Positions 52,230 through 63,867 of a DNA stretch of 64,000 bases are shown here, piece after piece. The stretch is taken from NCBI GenBank assembly GCA_028023455.1, contig JAQFVV010006510.1:62001-126000 (forward strand), in the 5' to 3' direction. Each line of letters begins with the position of its first letter. The stretch's first letter is position 1. The translations under genes and the position numbers were made by a program. The stretch comes from Epiperipatus broadwayi (Eukaryota; Onychophora; Udeonychophora; Euonychophora; Peripatidae). Below the pieces are notes generated by a model, which was given only the letters and a program-made list of their open reading frames with translations, was not told where the DNA came from and made no database searches.

Positions 52230-52489
52230 ACAGAAATAAGAACTAGATCTAAACACAAACTCTGAGCGTTTATGAAACAGTTTCTATTCAGCTTGCAAGC
52301 ATGAATTTTTTAGACACGTTAATGTCTTCGAACTCAGCATAGCAAGCCAGATAGCTACATGGGTCTGATATCAGTTCAGCATCACCACATAGTAGAAGCC
52401 TCAGCAATATATATCATTGCAAGAAAGACCTCAAAGGTACATTTATGAAAAACAAAATCAAGTTAAAAACTTGTTAACGCTTGTATTTA

Positions 52490-52960
52490 CGTTTTTGGTA
52501 GAACGCCATCTGTTGACATAAATACAAGTGTTAACAAGTTTTTAACTTGATTTTGTTTTTCATAAATGTACCTTTGAGGTCTTTCTTGCAATGATATATA
52601 TTGCAGAGGCTTCTACTATGTGGTGATACTGAACTGATATCAGACCCATGTAGCTATCTGGCTTGCTATTCTGAGTTCGAAGATATTAACGTGTCTAAAA
52701 AATTCATGCTTGCAAGCTGAATAGAAACTGTTTCGTACACACTCAGAGTTTGTGTTTAGATCTAGTTCTTATTCCTGTCTTTCACTGATGATAGCAAATA
52801 GCTTTAAATCATGATCTGAAAGTGGAATTAAAGTTAGAGATAGTGAATGCATTCTCTGACGTTTATGTAAACGAAATACGCTTGATGGTGTTTTTGGTAG
52901 AACGCCATCTGTTGACATAAATACAAGCATTAACAAGTTTTTAACTTGATTTTGTATTTC
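52490..52960 (+). repeat. Inverted copy of family B (palindrome with the array)
   Basis: It starts with the reverse complement of the unit head (GTAGAACGCCATCTGTTGAC at about 52498) and runs through a full unit to a second such head near 52897. With the preceding array it forms a palindrome centred near 52490. The ribozyme copy (52779-52822, plus strand) has CTGATGA but GAAA changed to TAAA, so it is inactive. It ends in (TA)n at 52963-52974. Confidence 0.85.
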
Positions 52961-54449
52961 ATATATATATATAAAGTAAAACAAGAAAAACTGTGCTTAA
53001 TGTAAAATCATCGATATAATTCATAAAAAAAAAAAAGATAAAAAACAATAAATTTGCATAAAAGATTACAATTTATTATGCATCATTTAAAATATAATAG
53101 TAAGCATATGCTCAAATAAATTTAAAAATAGCAGGCAAATGAAAATGTACATGAACTAAAACAAGAAAAAAAACCTAAAATAATCAAATATTATAATTAA
53201 CCAAAATATCACCCAAAAATCTACATAAAAAGATTACAATTTATTGCATGTAAACTAATGCATTTTATTTTTAATATATAACTATAACCCTTTACAGATT
53301 TATTTTCTTTTTTAAATTTCTAGAAATGTAATTAATGTTGCTTGTTTGTAAATTAAATTCTTTTTTAAATGTTGTTTCATGTATCATAAATTAAATTACG
53401 TTTTTTTAATAGGTAATTTTTTATGTATTAATAAAATCTGCAAATGTTTTTTTTTTTTTTTTAAAGTTTGTTTTCATGTTCATGTGTTGATTGATAAAGT
53501 AACTTTGATGTTAATAGAGAGAAAAATATATAGATAGCTACATAGATGTGTTTAAATTTCAAGAGACTATAAAGACATCACTGTAAAATGTGATCAAGAG
53601 TGAACCTTCCAGCTTTGAGCTAACTATAACACCACAAGGTTAAATATGAAAATTACTATCATTTTGTTGATCCTTTTTTTTTCATAATTATATGTGAAAA
53701 TGAGGCACACAAAATAATGCACTTTTTGGTAAATAAATAATGGATTTATTTTTTGGTTAATTGTAAAGTTAAAATGCTTTAGTTTATGCAATTTTTGTCT
53801 TGTATTCCGTTTTTATATTAATTCCAGCATATGTGTTCACTCTGATCCATATTTTATAAGTAAAATGCTTTAATTTATCAAAATAAATTTGATGTTTTTA
53901 ATATAGATTAAAGGTGGCCCATTTGCAATCCAATAATCAACACTACTTTGATAATATGGATTTATTGGGTTTTTTTTGCTTAGTATAATATTGCATTATT
54001 TTACCTTAAGCATATTTATTATTTAATGTATGCATTTTTTTTTTTGTTTGACATACTTACATTTATTTTATCACATGGTTTTTGCAAGATTTTAAAAGCA
54101 AAATACATTAGTTTAAATCCAATAAACTGGAATATTTTTTATGTTATTTTATGGGTTTTTGATTAATTATAATTTTAGCTTAAGCACATTTCTTGTTCAG
54201 CTTTTTCAATTTTTTGTTCAGTGGCCATTCCTATGTTTATTGAACATGTGGTTACCACAATACTTAAAAAGTAAAATGTGTTACTTTAGACACAATAAAC
54301 GGGAATATTTTTAAGTGGATTTATTGAATGTTTTTGTTTAATTATAATATTGCATTATTTTAGCTTAAGCATATATATTTTTGTTTAATTTATACATTTC
54401 TTTTGATGACATTTTAATATTTACTCAAGCACATTGTGACCACTATATT

Positions 54450-54740
54450 TTAAGGGTATATGAGCACAGACTTTCACATCACCCACACCACTATCCACTC
54501 TATCTCATAACACTGATACACTTAAACACATATATGTCAAAAAGATAAATAATCACCAATATACATATTTCATGCTGAACTAGCAATCATCATTTGGTCC
54601 AGATTACCATCTCTACACATATATGATATAAGTGCTCAGATAAATATTAAGATAGCCAATCTTCATACTTTAATGGACAGGCTTCAATCTACTTCACACT
54701 CCAACTCTTCAACCATCCATCCATTTGAAAATATGACCTA
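54450..54740 (-). repeat. Hammerhead repeat family C, minus-oriented unit
   Basis: It begins GGGTATATGAGCACAGACTT at 54456 and includes ATAAGTGCTCAGATA and CAACTCTTCAACCATCC. On the minus strand the core region (about 54552-54602) reads ATGATGA instead of CTGATGA but retains GAAA, TATGTAT and the TTGGTGATTATTT stem-I strand. It faces the two plus-oriented units that follow, making a second palindrome within the large structure. Confidence 0.8.
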
Positions 54741-55011
54741 TGGTCAACATGAGTGTGATAAGAATCTCAGTCTTAGGATGGCCTTTGAGAATTTCATCAT
54801 CAGATTTTCTATTGGATGGACAGTTGATGAGTTGGAGTGTGGAGTAGATTGAAGTCTGTCCATTAAAGTATGAAGATTGGCTGTCTTAATATATATATAT
54901 ATATATATCTGAGCACTTATAGCATATATGTATAGAGATATATGCTATGAAGATTGGCTGTCTTAATATATATATATATATATATATCTGAGCACTTATA
55001 GCATATATGTA

Positions 55012-55078
55012 TAGAGATGGCAATTTGGACCAACTGATGATTGCTGGTTTAGCATGAAATACATATACTGATGATTAT
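55012..55078 (+). ncRNA. Hammerhead-like core, family C unit 1
   Basis: CTGATGA, stem II TGCT/AGCA around GGTTT, GAAA, and stem III ATACATAT with its A-U, U-A and A-U pairs are all present. The 3' strand of stem I reads CTGAT instead of TTGGT, so pairing to ACCAA is reduced. Confidence 0.6.
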
Positions 55079-55482
55079 TTATCTTTTCAACATATGTGTT
55101 TAAGTGTATCAGTTTATGAGATAGAGTGGAGAGTGCTGTGATAGTCTGTGCTCATATACCCTATATATTACATATATAGACACAGGTTATATAATAAGCC
55201 TCTGTTTCAGTTATTACATAGTAGAGATGTCTGCCCATCCCTTGTATATATATTAAATGGATTATGTCCTATACATGAGGGGTCATATTGGTATATGGCC
55301 AACATGGGTGTGATAAGAATCTCGACCACAGGGTGGCCTTTGAGCATTCCACCATCAGATTTTCAATTGGATAGATGGTTGAAGAGTTGGAGGGTGGAGT
55401 AGATTGCTGCCTGTCCATTAAAGTATGAAGATTGGCTATCTTAATATATCTGAGCACTTATAGCATATATGTGTAGAGATGG

Positions 55483-55539
55483 TAATTTGGACCAACTGAT
55501 GATTGCTGGTTTAACATGAAATGCTTATATTGGTGATTA
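55483..55539 (+). ncRNA. Hammerhead ribozyme, family C unit 2
   Basis: Distal stem I TAAT/ATTA, internal loop, proximal stem I ACCAA (55491-55495) with TTGGT (55530-55534), CTGATGA (55496-55502), stem II TGCT/AACA with one mismatch and a U-U closing pair, GAAA (55518-55521), a short stem III (ATG..TAT) and cleavage nucleotide A at 55529. Nine stem-I pairs plus both invariant core strings make chance very unlikely. The stem-II mismatch probably lowers activity, and unit 1 has the matched stem II. Confidence 0.72.
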
Positions 55540-55627
55540 TTTATCTTTTCGACATATATGTGTTTAAGTGTATCAGTGATATGAGATAGAGTGGAGAGTG
55601 GTGGGTGGTGTGAAAGTCTGTCCTCAT

Positions 55628-55635
<8 letters not shown>

Positions 55636-55672
<37 letters not shown>
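55636..55672. repeat. (TA)n run bordering family C
   Basis: TA dinucleotide run at the junction between the family C dimer and the right arm of the large inverted repeat. Confidence 0.95.
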
Positions 55673-55674
<2 letters not shown>

Positions 55675-57050
55675 TTTTATGTGAATTTTTTGGTTGATTT
55701 AATTTTTTTTCACCTACTGTTTATATATTATTCCAACCACATAGTTGCGGCAATATTTTAAAAGTAACATGCTTTAGTTTACATATAATAAATTGGAATC
55801 TTTTTATGCGGATTAATGTTTTTTGGCTAATTATAATATTAGATTGTTTAGCTTAAGTATATCTCTTCTTATTATAATTTATGCAATTTTTCTTTCAACT
55901 ACTATTCTTACATTTACATAAGCAATATTTTAAAGTACAATGTGTTAGTTTACATATAAAAAAATGGATGTTTTTTGTGTGGATTTATTAGTTTACTGTG
56001 ATATTAAATTTCATTATATTAGATTATTTTAAAAGCAAAATATTTTATTATTGTTATTTGATTTCAGGGGGGGAGGTCATGGTCATGTGATGACTCTTCT
56101 AATTGTTATTTGATATTTTGATTTCTAGAGGTATTTATTCTTCTCTCTCTTTCCAGTCATTTTCCAATTATTAATATATATATATATATATTATTTTGGT
56201 CATTATGTTTACTACAATAGTTTTGCGGTCATTTTTCTAATAACAGTTGCAAAATATTGGCTCTCTATATTTAATTGCTGCAGTAATTTGATGTTTTGGT
56301 CATTTGATTGTTGCTTTTTTCATGCTGGTCATTTTCTAATTATGAATATGCTTGATATTTTGATTTCTAAAGATATTTGAACTCTTTTTATTGAGCATAG
56401 TTTTACAAAATATATGTTTATTTATTAATTTTTGATGGAAATTGTGATTTTTTTACTAAGTTATTTAATTATGCAGTAATTTGATTTTTTGTTTACATCA
56501 TTTTTGCTTTTTTTCTACCTTGGTCATTTTCTATTTATTAATGCATATGACATTTTGATTTCTAGAGGGATTTGATTTTCTTTTTGTGATTGAAAATAAT
56601 TGTACAATGTTTGTGGATTTATTTAATTGTGCCAGTAATTTGATCATTTGGTCACATGTGATTTGGCTTTTTTTAACCTGGTTATATTTTAATTATTAAT
56701 GCGCTTGATATTTTAATTTCTTTGTTTTGATTAAATATTTATGCCAACATTTATGTGCCTGTTTAGTAATAACAGTTGCAAAATATTGTTTGTTTCATGT
56801 TTGATTGTGGCAGTAATTTCATTTTTTGGTCCCTTACCCAGGACAATTTCTAATTACTAATGTTTGATAGTTTTATTTCTAGAAATATTTCTCTTTTTTT
56901 GATAGAGCATATTTTCATAACATTTATGTGTTTATGTTTTACTTTTTGATGGACATTGTGATTTTTTTAGTCAATGGTTAAAATAATTGGAACCATTTGT
57001 AACAATGGTGCTGGTGCTAAATATCTTCATTTCGAACTTGGTTGTGTCAG

Positions 57051-57789
57051 TAGTAGTAGAGTGGTTACATAAAAACCAAAATAATGAAAAGTGAATTCTA
57101 AACTAATATCTAATTACATTCTGAGTAAGTAGCTTAGAATAATTATATATCTGTCTAAAAGACAGCACCATTAAACATATTATTTTAGTAACAACCCAGT
57201 TATAGCCATCACATTATTGACTGACTTATAAAATATTCTATTATTCTCTTGATATGAAATTTAAAAAAAAATATTTGATGTTTTTTTTTTTTTTGTCATA
57301 TTAGTTATTTAATGTGATAATTGTAATTGCTCATTTAAATATTTTGAAAATTAACTCATTAATTGCACTATGTGTTAATAAGGTACAGAATAATATTATT
57401 TTGGTATCTAATTATTTTTAATTTATATGCTATGTTAGAAGCAATAGCTTATTTTAGTTTTGTTATTGTAAAGTTCACACTGTTATACTTTTATCTCAAA
57501 ATTATTAAATTGATTCTGACAAACTATGTTTTTTTTTTTTTTGGTTTTTACTAATATAATTTTTAATTTTGGCACAAGATTATTTACTCTAAAAGATAAC
57601 AAAATAATCTTTCTATAATAACATATTTTATTTTTTGTATTTGAATATTTATTGTTGATTCCAAATAATAAAGAAATATCAGGGAAGAGTTGCACATTTA
57701 TGCAATGTTTCTATGATTTTATCACGAAATTTACTAAATATTAAAGGAACACTGCTACTACCTATTTGAAGCCAATTTATATATATATA
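57051..57789. other. AT-rich spacer, nothing recognised
   Basis: No coding or repeat signature is seen. Confidence 0.5.
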
Positions 57790-57791
57790 AT

Positions 57792-57930
57792 GTGAAAATT
57801 CTTCATGAAGAGAGAAACCATAATAAAAGAAAAATCAAAGAGGCAATTTTTATAAACAGGAATAAAACGCATTTAATAAATCGACAAGCTTCTAACATTA
57901 AAATACGAGATTCGTGGAATTTGAATTGAT
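57792..57930 (+). pseudogene. Penelope-like element C-terminus (end of the GIY-YIG region)
   Basis: An open stretch of about 45 codons reads VKILHEERNHNKRKIKEAIF, then INRNKTHLINRQ, and ends DSWNLN before TGA. This pattern (ILH.E.N..KR.I.EA..I......INR) is the conserved tail of GIY-YIG endonuclease domains in Penelope-like elements, including the Glu of the R..EA motif. The N-terminal GIY-YIG residues and the reverse transcriptase are absent, so it is 5'-truncated. About 290 bp downstream lies the repeat that also flanks the PLE reverse transcriptase at 3 kb. Confidence 0.75.
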
Positions 57931-58104
57931 GACGTTTGCTTCCGCTTTTGTTTTTTGAATTTAATGGCAGTTGAGGCAGGTTAGAAAGTAACCGAAAGTA
58001 CTTCTGCGGATTTAAGGATTGTTTGTAATTGTTTTTAAACCGTTAAAAATATTATTTCAATTATAATTACAATATTGTTTTTAATTAACGGATATTTTAT
58101 TTAT

Positions 58105-58140
58105 TTTACACACACACGCATATATATATATATATATATA
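58105..58140. repeat. (AC)/(TA) microsatellite
   Basis: ACACACACACGCA followed by (TA)n, lying in the PLE 3' untranslated region. Confidence 0.9.
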
Positions 58141-58214
58141 TTGACAGCAGTGAGATATATTGATTACTGTATTTTACTGTGAATGTTTAGGTGGTTACTG
58201 GTTGGAACTTAATA

Positions 58215-58386
58215 TATATATGAAAATAAAGTTACTGTTAACATTAACTGAAATAATTATAGAAAATATACAAACCATTATACAATTACAAATATCCAGT
58301 AACGACCTCTGTTTTAAGATCTATATCTTTAAACAGCGGGCGTTACTGGATATTTGTAATTGTATAATGGTTTGTATATATATATC
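58215..58386. repeat. PLE terminal repeat as an inverted pair
   Basis: GTTACTGTTAACATTAACTG..ACCATTATACAATTACAAAT..CCAGTAACG is followed after ~45 bp by the reverse complement CGTTACTGGATATTTGTAAT..ATAATGGT. The hairpin arms are about 45 bp and nearly perfect. The sequence equals the unit at 3310-4085. (TA)n borders both ends. Its position just 3' of a PLE C-terminus supports its reading as a PLE pseudo-LTR. Confidence 0.8.
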
Positions 58387-58829
58387 AGTTAAAATATAAA
58401 AAATATGACTGAAAAATGTGAATACAGTTGTAACACATTTCATATATGTCTGTGAAAATTAATAAAAATGATAAGTAAAACTTAGTTTTGGCGCTGTCTT
58501 TTTCTAAATAACAATAATGCTATTAAATTAATTTATTACTTAATAAAATATATTGATCTATTAATTAATTTATTTTTTTGAAAAATAACTCTCCATGTTT
58601 AGCTTTTTGCAGTAAAAAATGTGGTAATCATAACTCATTACTGTTTATTTTGACATTTAAAATAAAAATCCATATGTAACATTAATTAATTACTAATAAA
58701 AACAGGAGATATTATATTATGGATCTTATTTGTTTCAGAAAATTTATGTAATATTTAAAAAATATTTTAAACACTATTGGAAGAATAGAACAAATGTGTA
58801 TATACATTGGAATTGCAGACAGCAAAAAC

Positions 58830-61010
58830 TTTTACATTTCCTGTTTAGCAAACTTATCAATAGTATATCCATAACCATTTTCTACAAACATCATTGCCAA
58901 GTTAATTAAAAGCATCTGAGTTAACAAATTTTGTAAATAATGTTTAGTACATTTCATAATAAAAAGTAAATTTTCAGCTTTATCAACTGTCAAAAATTTT
59001 TTTAAATATTGTTTTCATATTTGGAAATGTGATCTGCATACGCCCAATTAGTAACTTTTGCACATCAGAGTCTGATATTATTTTCTCCCTTTAAAATAAA
59101 GAACTTTACTTTTAAAATATTTAATAGCAACATCTTTATAATATTTTGTACTTAATATGCATATACATTTATTAAATTCAACATAAATCATTGGAAAATG
59201 TAAACATTAATAGAAAATCCTTAGTATAACAGTAAAACTGACGGTTCTCCTAGGTATTTAAAAAAATGGCTATATTGTAAATAACATTATGCAGTCTTAT
59301 TACATATATTTTAATAGTAAAATTTTTCTACTGATGAATGGTTTTCACATAGCAATTTTTTGGTTTTAAATCTTACTATCTTGTAATTACAATTTTCTAT
59401 TTAAAAATTGGAATCATTTTAAATTTCATCATATTTATTTCTGTCTTCTGTGGTGAATTTGAAAAGTGATATAAAAATATTAGTTCTTGACAATAGATCA
59501 TACTGCAGGTTTTGTAATGATTGGATAATACTTCTGTAACAACTTATAAAACTGTTAGTAACGTAGTTTCACATTCATTAAATATGTTGATAGTTTATTA
59601 ATTGCAATTTACTCAATGATTTTCATTGTTAGGTATATTATTTTGAATTAGAGCTTTGTAAATATTTGTGCAAGTACATTTTAAATTGCTGACAATTGCA
59701 TTTTCTTCTTTTTTTTCATATGTCAAGTGTGTTGACCAGGAAAGTGAACCTGGGCCAGCTATTTGGAAGGCATATATGCTAACCACTAGACCACCAATGC
59801 TTGTCAACTGCATATTCTTTTCATGCCCATCTAAGGTCAATTATTCTATTATATATTTTAGAGCATATTCTTTTTAATTTCTGAGAGTCTTTCAAGATGT
59901 ATGAGAGGCTATCTATTTTTAGTCACTATGGGTTGAGGCTGTGAAAGTTACTTTTAGTTCATTATAAAATTTATTAATTGTATTGAAAATTTTATTAATA
60001 TTATATCCTAGATTTTGTAATTCATTCATATGTGGGTCCATATTATTTATTCTATCCATTTCAAATTTACACAAATTTAAATTTCTATATAAATAAATCT
60101 TTAAGCCCAGCATATTTGTGAAATGTAGGTGCTTGAAAATTGGGATGGATAGTTCATTTTAAGTTTATCAGTTTTAGTACAATTCTGTAGTTTAAGATAT
60201 TCAGCTGCCTCTGAATATAATAGATCCAAAAATCAAATTACTAGATTCTTGTCTTCCTTTTCAAGAAAATCCTTGGTATTGAGTTATGTCAATCATTCTA
60301 TTTATGTATTGATATTGTGTTTACACTTTATTTTTTGAGTATATTCTGTCAAATAATTTTGAACAAAGTCAAACTAATTCAATATGACAGAACATAATTC
60401 AGTAGTATAGTTTCTTAATAAATTTTGAATATATGCTAGACCATGCTACATAAGTTATTGTATTGATATCATGTATTATACTAGTTGGCAATTTACTTTA
60501 TTTTCAAGCTATATTTGTCACATTATTTTATGTTTGATCTCTACAGTTTTTACATCTAAAAATAATTCTCCACAAAGATAAATACTGTATATGTTTTAAG
60601 TACTCAAAGTCATAATTTAAGAGATTCAAAAATACTCCTTTATTTTATATTTTATTTTGCTCTATATGAACTGTATCAGGATTAAAGCTTAAAATAATGG
60701 AGTAAAAATTGCATTTTGAACTTTAGAAATTAAACATATCTGAGCATCATTGACCATTAAATTTATAAATATATCACTTACTATGTGCAATAAATAATTG
60801 AGATGACTTCTAACAGAATTACTACATCTTTGCAAATGACTAAAAAAATATTGAATTCTTCTGCAACAACTTGTGAAATTTCCTCTACAATTAAAACTTG
60901 TCCTTTTTTTGTGGTCATAGAATGCAAATTTCAAACTATTCAATAATGGCATACTATTAAATTTCCTCTGAATGAATTTGCTTTTCGAACTACATATTGA
61001 TATACTCAAT
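58830..61010 (-). pseudogene. Second hAT (ZMYM1-like) transposase remnant, very old
   Basis: Minus strand. 61010-60690 contains NCRGNFTSCCRRIQYFFSHL, HLNYLLHIVSDIFINLM and, in a neighbouring frame, NFYSIILSFNPDTVHIEQ, aligning with KENYLTC, NYLSHIIYDEFECLI and NIIVDSTPDVSHIDQ of the hAT at 38.9-41.3 kb. The other end (about 59070-58842) reads QITFPNMKTIFKKIF, KHYLQNLLTQMLLINLAMMF and YTIDKFAKQ, corresponding to its C-terminal dimerisation block FPNVEILLKF and LRSTMAEERLNNMAF. The middle is barely recognisable. A SINE lies inside at 59.7 kb. Confidence 0.62.
59717..59806 (-). mobile_element. tRNA-derived SINE, variant head
   Basis: Minus strand: GCATTGGTGGTCTAGTGGTT (acceptor arm and A box), CATATATGCCTTCC, the B-box-like GGTTCACTTTC, then TTGACATATG and an A-rich tail. 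The head shares GCATTGGTGG with the other SINEs, but the A-box region GGTCTAGTGGTTAGCA differs and the tail is TTGACATATG instead of TATGACACTT. TGCATTTTCTT and TGCATATTCTT on the two sides look like a diverged target-site duplication. Confidence 0.75.
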
Positions 61011-61049
61011 AATTAATAATATTTTTGGAGTCTTATCATTGATTTAAAA

Positions 61050-62165
61050 TTAAATCACTAAAACATCACATGATCACCATTTCCTATGCTTACTCAAACT
61101 GTTAAAATTGTAGCAAATGATTTATTGAGAAGTAGCTATTCAATGAAAACCATAGAAATCAATGTATGCTAAAAGATTTGTGCATAAAGCATATTACTTA
61201 TATTAGTACCTACTCATTTAATATCCCCAAATTAGTTTTGAGATTGTGACTTTTATTGGTGAGAAACATTATATTTTAGAGCACTGCACTAGATCTTTAA
61301 ATATTTTATCTATTTAATTAACTATAAAGATGTGAGTCCAAAATAAAAACACAATGTTTTCAATCCAAGCATATTTGGATTATATAGTTATACAGACTTA
61401 AACTCAGTTCAGTATTTATAAAGTTTGGGGTCTTGATCTTTTTAATAATCTCAGTCACCATCATCCAATAAACAGGATTAGTGTAAAATCATTAAGGCAT
61501 CACATGATCATTATTTTACTGTTAAAACAAAAGCAAATTCTCCATACCATTGTGCTTTTGATGGAAGACACAAACTGGAAACTAGTCTAAGGATTTATAT
61601 GAGGGAGTATTAGATATGTATACTGTGCCTATGCTTTCTAGCAACCACTGATTACCTTGAATTCCACTGGATGGCACTTCTGTACGGAAAGTTTGGTACT
61701 GTTTTACATCTTGTGTAACCATTAGATGTGGTTATTATATGGTGTTTTAGTGATTTTATACTAATCATGCCCAGAAAATGATAGTAACAGAGGTTATTAA
61801 AAAAACCAAAGACACTAAACTGGGTTTAAACCTGTATGACCATACAAATGAATTAATGTGGATTGAAACCATTATTGTGTTTATATCTTAGGATTATAGC
61901 TTTACAATTAATTAAATAAGTAAAAGGTGTCTGCTGGAAGGTGGAATTAGATCCAAAATTCTAAATGCAGTGCTCTCAGAGGCAAAGCTTTTCACTGATA
62001 AAAGCCACTAGCTAAAAACTATTCTGGAGATAATAGATGAGTAGATATTAGATAAAGACTTTATACACAAACCTTCTAGCAACCATTGATTACTATGGCT
62101 TGCACTGAGTGACACTACTGTATTAAGAATTTGCTACTGATTTAAAATTACAAGAGAAAATGTGT
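61050..62165. repeat. Dispersed repeat family D, direct and inverted copies
   Basis: 61060-61440 is a plus-oriented copy (GAAATCAATGTATGCTAAAA, AGAGCACTGCAC, GTTTTCAATCCAAGC). 61460-61790 and 61815-62160 are minus-oriented (TTCTAGCAACCA.TGATTAC twice; AGTGCTCTCAGAGGCAAAGC). 61070 and 61480 also share CATCACATGATCA in direct orientation. The cluster is thus a compound inverted repeat. Copies are more diverged than the 49.5-kb one. Confidence 0.65.

Positions 62166-63867
<1,702 letters not shown>

Larger units (their letters stand above)
51288..52489 (-). repeat. Tandem 399-bp hammerhead-like repeat, family B (three units)
   Basis: Units begin GTCAACAGATGGCGTTCTAC at 51288, 51693 and 52092 (periods 405 and 399; the first unit has a few extra bases). 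All carry CAAACTCTGAGCGTTTATGA, GATAGCTACATGGGTCTGAT and AAAACTTGTTAAC. Units are only a few percent diverged. On the minus strand each carries a hammerhead-like core. The array is preceded by (TA)n at 51273-51287 and followed by an inverted copy. It sits inside the left arm of the large inverted repeat. Small open frames recur in each unit but change between units, so I do not regard them as coding. Confidence 0.85.
54780..55640 (+). mobile_element. Dimeric 462-bp hammerhead repeat (retrozyme-like), family C
   Basis: Two head-to-tail units share CACTTATAGCATATATG, GGACCAACTGATGATTGCTG and GAGATAGAGTGGAGAGTG. The ribozyme core positions 55029 and 55491 are 462 bp apart. The first unit contains an extra 77-bp local tandem duplication (54871-55024) with (TA)n. 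The right border is (TA)n at 55636-55672. No protein is encoded. Size, dimeric form and embedded hammerheads parallel family A at 32.4 kb, but the sequences are unrelated. Confidence 0.82.
50268..57050. repeat. ~6.8-kb inverted-repeat structure with two interrupted arms
   Basis: The outer left end (GGCACCATTGATACAAAGTG, TTCCAATTATTTTGATGATT) matches the reverse complement of the outer right end (GGCACCATTG-equivalent CAATGGTGCTGG at 57005, AATAATTGGAACC at 56982). The arms are degenerate tandem arrays of ~170-200-bp units. The left arm carries TACTGCCACAATCAAATA and TTAATAATTAGAAAATGACC, and the right arm the reverse complements, for example GGTCATTTTCTAATTAT. The left arm (50.27-51.28 and 52.98-53.3 kb) is split by hammerhead family B, and the right arm (53.7-54.44 and 55.66-57.05 kb) by family C. 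The unpaired centre is about 53.3-53.7 kb. No transposase is visible. Confidence 0.75.
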
